Origin: Ryuthela nishihirai
Taxonomy: Eukaryota > Arthropoda > Arachnida > Araneae > Heptathelidae
DNA: 64,000 nucleotides
NCBI GenBank assembly: GCA_038380435.1
Contig: JAWZYU010000058.1
Span: 434,001-498,000, forward strand
Direction of reading: 5' to 3'
Positions 1 to 14,500 of this stretch are shown here, piece by piece (the first letter of the stretch is position 1; each line of letters opens with the position of its first letter). The notes below the pieces were generated by a model, which did no database searches, was not told the DNA's origin, and worked only from the letters and a program-made list of their open reading frames with translations. Both the position numbers and the translations under genes were made by a program.

Positions 1-3000
1 GCGTGTGCGAGGGTTTGGGGTCTTTTCCCGGGGCGTGCATGCGGAATTGGGAACTTTTCTCTGGGGCGTCGCGTGCACGCGGGTTTCGGGGCTTTTCTCC
101 GTGGTGTTCCGTGTGAGCGGGTTTGGGGACTTTTCTCCAGGGTGTTGCGCACAGGTGGGTTTGGGGGCTTTTGACCCAGGGCGTCGCGCACGTGTGGGTC
201 GGGGGGCTTTTGCCCCAGGGCGTCGTGTGAGCACGGGTTTGGGTTTTTTTCCCCTGGGCATGGGTGTGGATTTGGGGCCTTTGTCCTGGGGCGTGTGCGC
301 GGGTTTGAGGGCTTTTACCCCAGGGCGTTACCAGAGCACGGGTTTGAAGACTTCCCCCCGGGCGTGCGTGTGGGTTTGGGGGTCTTTTGCTCTGTGGCGT
401 GCGCGCGGGTTTGGGGGCTTTTCCCCCGGGCATCGCATGCTGGCGGGTTTGGGGGCTTTTCGACGAGGCATCGCGTGTGCGAGGGTTTGGGGGCTTTTCC
501 CGGGGCGTGCATGCGGAATTGGGAACTTTTCTCTGGGGCGTCGCGTGCACGCGGGTTTCGGGGCTTTTCTCCGTGGTGTTCCGTGTGAGCGGGTTTGGGG
601 ACTTTTCTCCAGGGTGTTGCGCACGTGTGGGTTTGGGGGCTTTTGACCCAGGGCGTCGCGCACGTGTGGGTCCGGGGGCTTTTGCCCCAGGGCGTCGTGT
701 GAGCACGGGTTTGGGGTTTTTTCCCCTGGGCATGGGTGTGGATTTGGGGCCTTTGTCCTGGGGCGTGTGCGCGGGTTTGAGGGCTTTTGCCCCAGGGCGT
801 TACCAGAGCACGGGTTTGAAGACTTCCCCCCGGGCGTGCGTGTGGGTTTGGGGGTCTTTTGCTCTGTGGCGTGCGCGCGGGTTTGGGGGTTTTTCCCCCG
901 GGCATCGCATGCTGGCGGGTTTGGGGGCTTTTCCACGAGGAGTCCCGTGCGCAAGGGTTTGGGGGCTTTTCCCGGGGCGTGCGTATGGGTTTGGGAACCA
1001 TTCTCTGAGGCGTTGCATGAACTCGGGTTTGGGGGCTTTTCCCGGGGCGTGCGTATGGGTTTGGGAACCATTCTCTGAGGCGTTGCATGCACTCGGGTTT
1101 GGGGGCGTTTCTCCGTGGCGTCGCGTGTGCGTGGGTTTGGGGGAATTTTCTCTAGGGTGTCGCGTGCGTTCAGGTTAGGGGACTTTTGCCCCAGGGTGTC
1201 ATGTGAGCATGGGTTTGGGGGCTTTTGCCATGGGGCGTGCGTGTGGGTTTGGGGGCTTTTGCCGTGGGGCGTGCGCGCGCGTTTGGGAGCTTTTGCCCCG
1301 GGCGTGCGGATTTGGGGTTTTTAACTCTGGCCGTCGGGTGCTGGCGGGTTTGGGGGCTTTTCGACGAGGCATCGCGTGTGCGAGGGTTTGGGGTCTTTTC
1401 CCGGGGCGTGCATGCGGAATTGGGAACTTTTCTCTGGGGCGTCGCGTGCACGCGGGTTTCGGGGCTTTTCTCCGTGGTGTTCCGTGTGAGCGGGTTTGGG
1501 GACTTTTCTCCAGGGTGTTGCGCACAGGTGGGTTTGGGGGCTTTTGACCCAGGGCGTCGCGCACGTGTGGGTCGGGGGGCTTTTGCCCCAGGGCGTCGTG
1601 TGAGCACGGGTTTGGGTTTTTTTCCCCTGGGCATGGGTGTGGATTTGGGGCCTTTGTCCTGGGGCGTGTGCGCGGGTTTGAGGGCTTTTACCCCAGGGCG
1701 TTACCAGAGCACGGGTTTGAAGACTTCCCCCCGGGCGTGCGTGTGGGTTTGGGGGTCTTTTGCTCTGTGGCGTGCGCGCGGGTTTGGGGGCTTTTCCCCC
1801 GGGCATCGCATGCTGGCGGGTTTGGGGGCTTTTCGACGAGGCATCGCGTGTGCGAGGGTTTGGGGGCTTTTCCCGGGGCGTGCATGCGGAATTGGGAACT
1901 TTTCTCTGGGGCGTCGCGTGCACGCGGGTTTCGGGGCTTTTCTCCGTGGTGTTCCGTGTGAGCGGGTTTGGGGACTTTTCTCCAGGGTGTTGCGCACAGG
2001 TGGGTTTGGGGGCTTTTGACCCAGGGCGTCGCGCACGTGTGGGTCGGGGGGCTTTTGCCCCAGGGCGTCGTGTGAGCACGGGTTTGGGTTTTTTTCCCCT
2101 GGGCATGGGTGTGGATTTGGGGCCTTTGTCCTGGGGCGTGTGCGCGGGTTTGAGGGCTTTTACCCCAGGGCGTTACCAGAGCACGGGTTTGAAGACTTCC
2201 CCCCGGGCGTGCGTGTGGGTTTGGGGGTCTTTTGCTCTGTGGCGTGCGCGCGGGTTTGGGGGCTTTTCCCCCGGGCATCGCATGCTGGCGGGTTTGGGGG
2301 CTTTTCGACGAGGCATCGCGTGTGCGAGGGTTTGGGGGCTTTTCCCGGGGCGTGCATGCGGAATTGGGAACTTTTCTCTGGGGCGTCGCGTGCACGCGGG
2401 TTTCGGGGCTTTTCTCCGTGGTGTTCCGTGTGAGCGGGTTTGGGGACTTTTCTCCAGGGTGTTGCGCACGTGTGGGTTTGGGGGCTTTTGACCCAGGGCG
2501 TCGCGCACGTGTGGGTCCGGGGGCTTTTGCCCCAGGGCGTCGTGTGAGCACGGGTTTGGGGTTTTTTCCCCTGGGCATGGGTGTGGATTTGGGGCCTTTG
2601 TCCTGGGGCGTGTGCGCGGGTTTGAGGGCTTTTGCCCCAGGGCGTTACCAGAGCACGGGTTTGAAGACTTCCCCCCGGGCGTGCGTGTGGGTTTGGGGGT
2701 CTTTTGCTCTGTGGCGTGCGCGCGGGTTTGGGGGTTTTTCCCCCGGGCATCGCATGCTGGCGGGTTTGGGGGCTTTTCCACGAGGAGTCCCGTGCGCAAG
2801 GGTTTGGGGGCTTTTCCCGGGGCGTGCGTATGGGTTTGGGAACCATTCTCTGAGGCGTTGCATGAACTCGGGTTTGGGGGCTTTTCCCGGGGCGTGCGTA
2901 TGGGTTTGGGAACCATTCTCTGAGGCGTTGCATGCACTCGGGTTTGGGGGCGTTTCTCCGTGGCGTCGCGTGTGCGTGGGTTTGGGGGAATTTTCTCTAG

Positions 3001-6000
3001 GGTGTCGCGTGCGTTCAGGTTAGGGGACTTTTGCCCCAGGGTGTCATGTGAGCATGGGTTTGGGGGCTTTTGCCATGGGGCGTGCGTGTGGGTTTGGGGG
3101 CTTTTGCCGTGGGGCGTGCGCGCGCGTTTGGGAGCTTTTGCCCCGGGCGTGCGGATTTGGGGTTTTTAACTCTGGCCGTCGGGTGCTGGCGGGTTTGGGG
3201 GCTTTTCGACGAGGCATCGCGTGTGCGAGGGTTTGGGGGCTTTTCCCGGGGCGTGCATGCGGAATTGGGAACTTTTCTCTGGGGCGTCGCGTGCACGCGG
3301 GTTTCGGGGCTTTTCTCCGTGGTGTTCCGTGTGAGCGGGTTTGGGGACTTTTCTCCAGGGTGTTGCGCACAGGTGGGTTTGGGGGCTTTTGACCCAGGGC
3401 GTCGCGCACGTGTGGGTCGGGGGGCTTTTGCCCCAGGGCGTCGTGTGAGCACGGGTTTGGGTTTTTTTCCCCTGGGCATGGGTGTGGATTTGGGGCCTTT
3501 GTCCTGGGGCGTGTGCGCGGGTTTGAGGGCTTTTACCCCAGGGCGTTACCAGAGCACGGGTTTGAAGACTTCCCCCCGGGCGTGCGTGTGGGTTTGGGGG
3601 TCTTTTGCTCTGTGGCGTGCGCGCGGGTTTGGGGGCTTTTCCCCCGGGCATCGCATGCTGGCGGGTTTGGGGGCTTTTCGACGAGGCATCGCGTGTGCGA
3701 GGGTTTGGGGGCTTTTCCCGGGGCGTGCATGCGGAATTGGGAACTTTTCTCTGGGGCGTCGCGTGCACGCGGGTTTCGGGGCTTTTCTCCGTGGTGTTCC
3801 GTGTGAGCGGGTTTGGGGACTTTTCTCCAGGGTGTTGCGCACAGGTGGGTTTGGGGGCTTTTGACCCAGGGCGTCGCGCACGTGTGGGTCGGGGGGCTTT
3901 TGCCCCAGGGCGTCGTGTGAGCACGGGTTTGGGTTTTTTTCCCCTGGGCATGGGTGTGGATTTGGGGCCTTTGTCCTGGGGCGTGTGCGCGGGTTTGAGG
4001 GCTTTTACCCCAGGGCGTTACCAGAGCACGGGTTTGAAGACTTCCCCCCGGGCGTGCGTGTGGGTTTGGGGGTCTTTTGCTCTGTGGCGTGCGCGCGGGT
4101 TTGGGGGCTTTTCCCCCGGGCATCGCATGCTGGCGGGTTTGGGGGCTTTTCGACGAGGCATCGCGTGTGCGAGGGTTTGGGGGCTTTTCCCGGGGCGTGC
4201 ATGCGGAATTGGGAACTTTTCTCTGGGGCGTCGCGTGCACGCGGGTTTCGGGGCTTTTCTCCGTGGTGTTCCGTGTGAGCGGGTTTGGGGACTTTTCTCC
4301 AGGGTGTTGCGCACGTGTGGGTTTGGGGGCTTTTGACCCAGGGCGTCGCGCACGTGTGGGTCCGGGGGCTTTTGCCCCAGGGCGTCGTGTGAGCACGGGT
4401 TTGGGGTTTTTTCCCCTGGGCATGGGTGTGGATTTGGGGCCTTTGTCCTGGGGCGTGTGCGCGGGTTTGAGGGCTTTTGCCCCAGGGCGTTACCAGAGCA
4501 CGGGTTTGAAGACTTCCCCCCGGGCGTGCGTGTGGGTTTGGGGGTCTTTTGCTCTGTGGCGTGCGCGCGGGTTTGGGGGTTTTTCCCCCGGGCATCGCAT
4601 GCTGGCGGGTTTGGGGGCTTTTCCACGAGGAGTCCCGTGCGCAAGGGTTTGGGGGCTTTTCCCGGGGCGTGCGTATGGGTTTGGGAACCATTCTCTGAGG
4701 CGTTGCATGAACTCGGGTTTGGGGGCTTTTCCCGGGGTGTGCGTATGGGTTTGGGAACCATTCTCTGAGGCGTTGCATGCACTCGGGTTTGGGGGCGTTT
4801 CTCCGTGGCGTCGCGTGTGCGTGGGTTTGGGGGAATTTTCTCTAGGGTGTCGCGTGCGTTCAGGTTAGGGGACTTTTGCCCCAGGGTGTCATGTGAGCAT
4901 GGGTTTGGGGGCTTTTGCCATGGGGCGTGCGTGTGGGTTTGGGGGCTTTTGCCGTGGGGCGTGCGCGCGCGTTTGGGAGCTTTTGCCCCGGGCGTGCGGA
5001 TTTGGGGTTTTTAACTCTGGCCGTCGGGTGCTGGCGGGTTTGGGGGCTTTTCGACGAGGCATCGCGTGTGCGAGGGTTTGGGGGCTTTTCCCGGGGCGTG
5101 CATGCGGAATTGGGAACTTTTCTCTGGGGCGTCGCGTGCACGCGGGTTTCGGGGCTTTTCTCCGTGGTGTTCCGTGTGAGCGGGTTTGGGGACTTTTCTC
5201 CAGGGTGTTGCGCACAGGTGGGTTTGGGGGCTTTTGACCCAGGGCGTCGCGCACGTGTGGGTCGGGGGGCTTTTGCCCCAGGGCGTCGTGTGAGCACGGG
5301 TTTGGGTTTTTTTCCCCTGGGCATGGGTGTGGATTTGGGGCCTTTGTCCTGGGGCGTGTGCGCGGGTTTGAGGGCTTTTACCCCAGGGCGTTACCAGAGC
5401 ACGGGTTTGAAGACTTCCCCCCGGGCGTGCGTGTGGGTTTGGGGGTCTTTTGCTCTGTGGCGTGCGCGCGGGTTTGGGGGCTTTTCCCCCGGGCATCGCA
5501 TGCTGGCGGGTTTGGGGGCTTTTCGACGAGGCATCGCGTGTGCGAGGGTTTGGGGGCTTTTCCCGGGGCGTGCATGCGGAATTGGGAACTTTTCTCTGGG
5601 GCGTCGCGTGCACGCGGGTTTCGGGGCTTTTCTCCGTGGTGTTCCGTGTGAGCGGGTTTGGGGACTTTTCTCCAGGGTGTTGCGCACAGGTGGGTTTGGG
5701 GGCTTTTGACCCAGGGCGTCGCGCACGTGTGGGTCGGGGGGCTTTTGCCCCAGGGCGTCGTGTGAGCACGGGTTTGGGTTTTTTTCCCCTGGGCATGGGT
5801 GTGGATTTGGGGCCTTTGTCCTGGGGCGTGTGCGCGGGTTTGAGGGCTTTTACCCCAGGGCGTTACCAGAGCACGGGTTTGAAGACTTCCCCCCGGGCGT
5901 GCGTGTGGGTTTGGGGGTCTTTTGCTCTGTGGCGTGCGCGCGGGTTTGGGGGCTTTTCCCCCGGGCATCGCATGCTGGCGGGTTTGGGGGCTTTTCCACG

Positions 6001-9000
6001 AGGAGTCCCGTGCGCAAGGGTTTGGGGGCTTTTCCCGGGGCGTGCGTATGGGTTTGGGAACCATTCTCTGAGGCGTTGCATGAACTCGGGTTTGGGGGCT
6101 TTTCCCGGGGCGTGCGTATGGGTTTGGGAACCATTCTCTGAGGCGCTGCATGCACTCGGGTTTGGGGGCGTTTCTCCGTGGCGTCGCGTGTGCGTGGGTT
6201 TGGGGGAATTTTCTCTAGGGTGTCGCGTGCGTTCAGGTTAGGGGACTTTTGCCCCAGGGTGTCATGTGAGCATGGGTTTGGGGGCTTTTGCCATGGGGCG
6301 TGCGTGTGGGTTTGGGGGCTTTTGCCGTGGGGCGTGCGCGCGCGTTTGGGAGCTTTTGCCCCGGGCGTGCGGATTTGGGGTTTTTAACTCTGGCCGTCGC
6401 GTGCTGGCGGGTTTGGGGGCTTTTCGACGAGGCATCGCGTGTGCGAGGGTTTGGGGGCTTTTCCCGGGGCGTGCATGCGGAATTGGGAACTTTTCTCTGG
6501 GGCGTCGCGTGCACGCGGGTTTCGGGGCTTTTCTCCGTGGTGTTCCGTGTGAGCGGGTTTGGGGACTTTTCTCCAGGGTGTTGCGCACGTGTGGGTTTGG
6601 GGGCTTTTGACCCAGGGCGTCGCGCACGTGTGGGTCCGGGGGCTTTTGCCCCAGGGCGTCGTGTGAGCACGGGTTTGGGGTTTTTTCCCCTGGGCATGGG
6701 TGTGGATTTGGGGCCTTTGTCCTGGGGCGTGTGCGCGGGTTTGAGGGCTTTTACCCCAGGGCGTTACCAGAGCACGGGTTTGAAGACTTCCCCCCGGGCG
6801 TGCGTGTGGGTTTGGGGGTCTTTTGCTCTGTGGCGTGCGCGCGGGTTTGGGGGCTTTTCCCCCGGGCATCGCATGCTGGCGGGTTTGGGGGCTTTTCGAC
6901 GAGGCATCGCGTGTGCGAGGGTTTGGGGGCTTTTCCCGGGGCGTGCATGCGGAATTGGGAACTTTTCTCTGGGGCGTCGCGTGCACGCGGGTTTCGGGGC
7001 TTTTCTCCGTGGTGTTCCGTGTGAGCGGGTTTGGGGACTTTTCTCCAGGGTGTTGCGCACGTGTGGGTTTGGGGGCTTTTGACCCAGGGCGTCGCGCACG
7101 TGTGGGTCCGGGGGCTTTTGCCCCAGGGCGTCGTGTGAGCACGGGTTTGGGGTTTTTTCCCCTGGGCATGGGTGTGGATTTGGGGCCTTTGTCCTGGGGC
7201 GTGTGCGCGGGTTTGAGGGCTTTTGCCCCAGGGCGTTACCAGAGCACGGGTTTGAAGACTTCCCCCCGGGCGTGCGTGTGGGTTTGGGGGTCTTTTGCTC
7301 TGTGGCGTGCGCGCGGGTTTGGGGGTTTTTCCCCCGGGCATCGCATGCTGGCGGGTTTGGGGGCTTTTCCACGAGGAGTCCCGTGCGCAAGGGTTTGGGG
7401 GCTTTTCCCGGGGCGTGCGTATGGGTTTGGGAACCATTCTCTGAGGCGTTGCATGAACTCGGGTTTGGGGGCTTTTCCCGGGGCGTGCGTATGGGTTTGG
7501 GAACCATTCTCTGAGGCGTTGCATGCACTCGGGTTTGGGGGCGTTTCTCCGTGGCGTCGCGTGTGCGTGGGTTTGGGGGAATTTTCTCTAGGGTGTCGCG
7601 TGCGTTCAGGTTAGGGGACTTTTGCCCCAGGGTGTCATGTGAGCATGGGTTTGGGGGCTTTTGCCATGGGGCGTGCGTGTGGGTTTGGGGGCTTTTGCCG
7701 TGGGGCGTGCGCGCGCGTTTGGGAGCTTTTGCCCCGGGCGTGCGGATTTGGGGTTTTTAACTCTGGCCGTCGGGTGCTGGCGGGTTTGGGGGCTTTTCGA
7801 CGAGGCATCGCGTGTGCGAGGGTTTGGGGTCTTTTCCCGGGGCGTGCATGCGGAATTGGGAACTTTTCTCTGGGGCGTCGCGTGCACGCGGGTTTCGGGG
7901 CTTTTCTCCGTGGTGTTCCGTGTGAGCGGGTTTGGGGACTTTTCTCCAGGGTGTTGCGCACAGGTGGGTTTGGGGGCTTTTGACCCAGGGCGTCGCGCAC
8001 GTGTGGGTCGGGGGGCTTTTGCCCCAGGGCGTCGTGTGAGCACGGGTTTGGGTTTTTTTCCCCTGGGCATGGGTGTGGATTTGGGGCCTTTGTCCTGGGG
8101 CGTGTGCGCGGGTTTGAGGGCTTTTACCCCAGGGCGTTACCAGAGCACGGGTTTGAAGACTTCCCCCCGGGCGTGCGTGTGGGTTTGGGGGTCTTTTGCT
8201 CTGTGGCGTGCGCGCGGGTTTGGGGGCTTTTCCCCCGGGCATCGCATGCTGGCGGGTTTGGGGGCTTTTCGACGAGGCATCGCGTGTGCGAGGGTTTGGG
8301 GGCTTTTCCCGGGGCGTGCATGCGGAATTGGGAACTTTTCTCTGGGGCGTCGCGTGCACGCGGGTTTCGGGGCTTTTCTCCGTGGTGTTCCGTGTGAGCG
8401 GGTTTGGGGACTTTTCTCCAGGGTGTTGCGCACGTGTGGGTTTGGGGGCTTTTGACCCAGGGCGTCGCGCACGTGTGGGTCCGGGGGCTTTTGCCCCAGG
8501 GCGTCGTGTGAGCACGGGTTTGGGGTTTTTTCCCCTGGGCATGGGTGTGGATTTGGGGCCTTTGTCCTGGGGCGTGTGCGCGGGTTTGAGGGCTTTTGCC
8601 CCAGGGCGTTACCAGAGCACGGGTTTGAAGACTTCCCCCCGGGCGTGCGTGTGGGTTTGGGGGTCTTTTGCTCTGTGGCGTGCGCGCGGGTTTGGGGGTT
8701 TTTCCCCCGGGCATCGCATGCTGGCGGGTTTGGGGGCTTTTCCACGAGGAGTCCCGTGCGCAAGGGTTTGGGGGCTTTTCCCGGGGCGTGCGTATGGGTT
8801 TGGGAACCATTCTCTGAGGCGTTGCATGAACTCGGGTTTGGGGGCTTTTCCCGGGGTGTGCGTATGGGTTTGGGAACCATTCTCTGAGGCGTTGCATGCA
8901 CTCGGGTTTGGGGGCGTTTCTCCGTGGCGTCGCGTGTGCGTGGGTTTGGGGGAATTTTCTCTAGGGTGTCGCGTGCGTTCAGGTTAGGGGACTTTTGCCC

Positions 9001-11428
9001 CAGGGTGTCATGTGAGCATGGGTTTGGGGGCTTTTGCCATGGGGCGTGCGTGTGGGTTTGGGGGCTTTTGCCGTGGGGCGTGCGCGCGCGTTTGGGAGCT
9101 TTTGCCCCGGGCGTGCGGATTTGGGGTTTTTAACTCTGGCCGTCGGGTGCTGGCGGGTTTGGGGGCTTTTCGACGAGGCATCGCGTGTGCGAGGGTTTGG
9201 GGTCTTTTCCCGGGGCGTGCATGCGGAATTGGGAACTTTTCTCTGGGGCGTCGCGTGCACGCGGGTTTCGGGGCTTTTCTCCGTGGTGTTCCGTGTGAGC
9301 GGGTTTGGGGACTTTTCTCCAGGGTGTTGCGCACAGGTGGGTTTGGGGGCTTTTGACCCAGGGCGTCGCGCACGTGTGGGTCGGGGGGCTTTTGCCCCAG
9401 GGCGTCGTGTGAGCACGGGTTTGGGTTTTTTTCCCCTGGGCATGGGTGTGGATTTGGGGCCTTTGTCCTGGGGCGTGTGCGCGGGTTTGAGGGCTTTTAC
9501 CCCAGGGCGTTACCAGAGCACGGGTTTGAAGACTTCCCCCCGGGCGTGCGTGTGGGTTTGGGGGTCTTTTGCTCTGTGGCGTGCGCGCGGGTTTGGGGGC
9601 TTTTCCCCCGGGCATCGCATGCTGGCGGGTTTGGGGGCTTTTCGACGAGGCATCGCGTGTGCGAGGGTTTGGGGGCTTTTCCCGGGGCGTGCATGCGGAA
9701 TTGGGAACTTTTCTCTGGGGCGTCGCGTGCACGCGGGTTTCGGGGCTTTTCTCCGTGGTGTTCCGTGTGAGCGGGTTTGGGGACTTTTCTCCAGGGTGTT
9801 GCGCACGTGTGGGTTTGGGGGCTTTTGACCCAGGGCGTCGCGCACGTGTGGGTCCGGGGGCTTTTGCCCCAGGGCGTCGTGTGAGCACGGGTTTGGGGTT
9901 TTTTCCCCTGGGCATGGGTGTGGATTTGGGGCCTTTGTCCTGGGGCGTGTGCGCGGGTTTGAGGGCTTTTGCCCCAGGGCGTTACCAGAGCACGGGTTTG
10001 AAGACTTCCCCCCGGGCGTGCGTGTGGGTTTGGGGGTCTTTTGCTCTGTGGCGTGCGCGCGGGTTTGGGGGTTTTTCCCCCGGGCATCGCATGCTGGCGG
10101 GTTTGGGGGCTTTTCCACGAGGAGTCCCGTGCGCAAGGGTTTGGGGGCTTTTCCCGGGGCGTGCGTATGGGTTTGGGAACCATTCTCTGAGGCGTTGCAT
10201 GAACTCGGGTTTGGGGGCTTTTCCCGGGGCGTGCGTATGGGTTTGGGAACCATTCTCTGAGGCGTTGCATGCACTCGGGTTTGGGGGCGTTTCTCCGTGG
10301 CGTCGCGTGTGCGTGGGTTTGGGGGAATTTTCTCTAGGGTGTCGCGTGCGTTCAGGTTAGGGGACTTTTGCCCCAGGGTGTCATGTGAGCATGGGTTTGG
10401 GGGCTTTTGCCATGGGGCGTGCGTGTGGGTTTGGGGGCTTTTGCCGTGGGGCGTGCGCGCGCGTTTGGGAGCTTTTGCCCCGGGCGTGCGGATTTGGGGT
10501 TTTTAACTCTGGCCGTCGGGTGCTGGCGGGTTTGGGGGCTTTTCGACGAGGCATCGCGTGTGCGAGGGTTTGGGGTCTTTTCCCGGGGCGTGCATGCGGA
10601 ATTGGGAACTTTTCTCTGGGGCGTCGCGTGCACGCGGGTTTCGGGGCTTTTCTCCGTGGTGTTCCGTGTGAGCGGGTTTGGGGACTTTTCTCCAGGGTGT
10701 TGCGCACAGGTGGGTTTGGGGGCTTTTGACCCAGGGCGTCGCGCACGTGTGGGTCGGGGGGCTTTTGCCCCAGGGCGTCGTGTGAGCACGGGTTTGGGTT
10801 TTTTTCCCCTGGGCATGGGTGTGGATTTGGGGCCTTTGTCCTGGGGCGTGTGCGCGGGTTTGAGGGCTTTTACCCCAGGGCGTTACCAGAGCACGGGTTT
10901 GAAGACTTCCCCCCGGGCGTGCGTGTGGGTTTGGGGGTCTTTTGCTCTGTGGCGTGCGCGCGGGTTTGGGGGCTTTTCCCCCGGGCATCGCATGCTGGCG
11001 GGTTTGGGGGCTTTTCCACGAGGAGTCCCGTGCGCAAGGGTTTGGGGGCTTTTCCCGGGGCGTGCGTATGGGTTTGGGAACCATTCTCTGAGGCGTTGCA
11101 TGAACTCGGGTTTGGGGGCTTTTCCCGGGGCGTGCGTATGGGTTTGGGAACCATTCTCTGAGGCGCTGCATGCACTCGGGTTTGGGGGCGTTTCTCCGTG
11201 GCGTCGCGTGTGCGTGGGTTTGGGGGAATTTTCTCTAGGGTGTCGCGTGCGTTCAGGTTAGGGGACTTTTGCCCCAGGGTGTCATGTGAGCATGGGTTTG
11301 GGGGCTTTTGCCATGGGGCGTGCGTGTGGGTTTGGGGGCTTTTGCCGTGGGGCGTGCGCGCGCGTTTGGGAGCTTTTGCCCCGGGCGTGCGGATTTGGGG
11401 TTTTTAACTCTGGCCGTCGCGTGCTGGC

Positions 11429-11504
11429 GGGTTTGGGGGCTTTTCGACGAGGCATCGCGTGTGCGAGGGTTTGGGGGCTTTTCGACGAGGCATCGCGTGT
11501 GCGA
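11429..11504 (+). repeat. 38-bp monomer duplication giving a 939-bp block
   Basis: The monomer GGGTTTGGGGGCTTTTCGAC... ending GTGTGCGA is present twice in tandem, so this block is 939 bp instead of 901 bp. The same duplication, with the same neighbouring GGCCGTCGCGTGCTGG variant, recurs at 32607-32682. Confidence 0.9.
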
Positions 11505-14500
11505 GGGTTTGGGGGCTTTTCCCGGGGCGTGCATGCGGAATTGGGAACTTTTCTCTGGGGCGTCGCGTGCACGCGGGTTTCGGGGCTTTTCTCCGTGGTG
11601 TTCCGTGTGAGCGGGTTTGGGGACTTTTCTCCAGGGTGTTGCGCACGTGTGGGTTTGGGGGCTTTTGACCCAGGGCGTCGCGCACGTGTGGGTCCGGGGG
11701 CTTTTGCCCCAGGGCGTCGTGTGAGCACGGGTTTGGGGTTTTTTCCCCTGGGCATGGGTGTGGATTTGGGGCCTTTGTCCTGGGGCGTGTGCGCGGGTTT
11801 GAGGGCTTTTGCCCCAGGGCGTTACCAGAGCACGGGTTTGAAGACTTCCCCCCGGGCGTGCGTGTGGGTTTGGGGGTCTTTTGCTCTGTGGCGTGCGCGC
11901 GGGTTTGGGGGTTTTTCCCCCGGGCATCGCATGCTGGCGGGTTTGGGGGCTTTTCCACGAGGAGTCCCGTGCGCAAGGGTTTGGGGGCTTTTCCCGGGGC
12001 GTGCGTATGGGTTTGGGAACCATTCTCTGAGGCGTTGCATGAACTCGGGTTTGGGGGCTTTTCCCGGGGTGTGCGTATGGGTTTGGGAACCATTCTCTGA
12101 GGCGTTGCATGCACTCGGGTTTGGGGGCGTTTCTCCGTGGCGTCGCGTGTGCGTGGGTTTGGGGGAATTTTCTCTAGGGTGTCGCGTGCGTTCAGGTTAG
12201 GGGACTTTTGCCCCAGGGTGTCATGTGAGCATGGGTTTGGGGGCTTTTGCCATGGGGCGTGCGTGTGGGTTTGGGGGCTTTTGCCGTGGGGCGTGCGCGC
12301 GCGTTTGGGAGCTTTTGCCCCGGGCGTGCGGATTTGGGGTTTTTAACTCTGGCCGTCGGGTGCTGGCGGGTTTGGGGGCTTTTCGACGAGGCATCGCGTG
12401 TGCGAGGGTTTGGGGGCTTTTCCCGGGGCGTGCATGCGGAATTGGGAACTTTTCTCTGGGGCGTCGCGTGCACGCGGGTTTCGGGGCTTTTCTCCGTGGT
12501 GTTCCGTGTGAGCGGGTTTGGGGACTTTTCTCCAGGGTGTTGCGCACAGGTGGGTTTGGGGGCTTTTGACCCAGGGCGTCGCGCACGTGTGGGTCGGGGG
12601 GCTTTTGCCCCAGGGCGTCGTGTGAGCACGGGTTTGGGTTTTTTTCCCCTGGGCATGGGTGTGGATTTGGGGCCTTTGTCCTGGGGCGTGTGCGCGGGTT
12701 TGAGGGCTTTTACCCCAGGGCGTTACCAGAGCACGGGTTTGAAGACTTCCCCCCGGGCGTGCGTGTGGGTTTGGGGGTCTTTTGCTCTGTGGCGTGCGCG
12801 CGGGTTTGGGGGCTTTTCCCCCGGGCATCGCATGCTGGCGGGTTTGGGGGCTTTTCGACGAGGCATCGCGTGTGCGAGGGTTTGGGGGCTTTTCCCGGGG
12901 CGTGCATGCGGAATTGGGAACTTTTCTCTGGGGCGTCGCGTGCACGCGGGTTTCGGGGCTTTTCTCCGTGGTGTTCCGTGTGAGCGGGTTTGGGGACTTT
13001 TCTCCAGGGTGTTGCGCACAGGTGGGTTTGGGGGCTTTTGACCCAGGGCGTCGCGCACGTGTGGGTCGGGGGGCTTTTGCCCCAGGGCGTCGTGTGAGCA
13101 CGGGTTTGGGTTTTTTTCCCCTGGGCATGGGTGTGGATTTGGGGCCTTTGTCCTGGGGCGTGTGCGCGGGTTTGAGGGCTTTTACCCCAGGGCGTTACCA
13201 GAGCACGGGTTTGAAGACTTCCCCCCGGGCGTGCGTGTGGGTTTGGGGGTCTTTTGCTCTGTGGCGTGCGCGCGGGTTTGGGGGCTTTTCCCCCGGGCAT
13301 CGCATGCTGGCGGGTTTGGGGGCTTTTCGACGAGGCATCGCGTGTGCGAGGGTTTGGGGGCTTTTCCCGGGGCGTGCATGCGGAATTGGGAACTTTTCTC
13401 TGGGGCGTCGCGTGCACGCGGGTTTCGGGGCTTTTCTCCGTGGTGTTCCGTGTGAGCGGGTTTGGGGACTTTTCTCCAGGGTGTTGCGCACGTGTGGGTT
13501 TGGGGGCTTTTGACCCAGGGCGTCGCGCACGTGTGGGTCCGGGGGCTTTTGCCCCAGGGCGTCGTGTGAGCACGGGTTTGGGGTTTTTTCCCCTGGGCAT
13601 GGGTGTGGATTTGGGGGCCTTTGTCCTGGGGCGTGTGCGCGGGTTTGAGGGCTTTTGCCCAGGGCGTTACCAGAGCACGGGTTTGAAGACTTCCCCGGGC
13701 CCGGGCGTGCGTGTGGGTTTGGGGGTCTTTTGCTCTGTGGCGTGCGCGCGGGTTTGGGGGTTTTTCCCCCGGGCATCGCATGCTGGCGGGTTTGGGGGCT
13801 TTTCCACGAGGAGTCCCGTGCGCAAGGGTTTGGGGGCTTTTCCCGGGGCGTGCGTATGGGTTTGGGAACCATTCTCTGAGGCGTTGCATGAACTCGGGTT
13901 TGGGGGCTTTTCCCGGGGCGTGCGTATGGGGTTTGGGAACCATTCTCTGAGGCGTTGCATGCACTCGGGTTTGGGGGCGTTTCTCCGTGGCGTCGCGTGT
14001 GCGTGGGTTTGGGGGAATTTTCTCTAGGGTGTCGCGTGCGTTCAGGTTAGGGGACTTTTGCCCCAGGGTGTCATGTGAGCATGGGTTTGGGGGCTTTTGC
14101 CATGGGGCGTGCGTGTGGGTTTGGGGGCTTTTGCCGTGGGGCGTCGCGCCGCGCGTTTGGGAGCTTTTGCCCCGGGCGTGCGGATTTGGGGGTTTTTAAC
14201 TCTGGCCGTCGGGGTGCTGGCGGGTTTGGGGGCTTTTCGACGAGGCATCGCGTGTGCGAGGGTTTGGGGCTTTTTCCCGGGGCGTGCATGCGGAATTGGG
14301 AACTTTTCTCTGGGCGTCGCGTGCACGCGGGTTTCGGGGCTTTTCTCCGTGGTGTTCCGTGTGAGCGGGTTTGGGGACTTTTCTCCAGGGTGTTGCGCAC
14401 GTGTGGGTTTGGGGGCTTTTGACCCAGGGCGTCGCGCACGTGTGGGTCCGGGGGCTTTTGCCCCAGGGCGTCGTGTGAGCACGGGTTTGGGGTTTTTTCC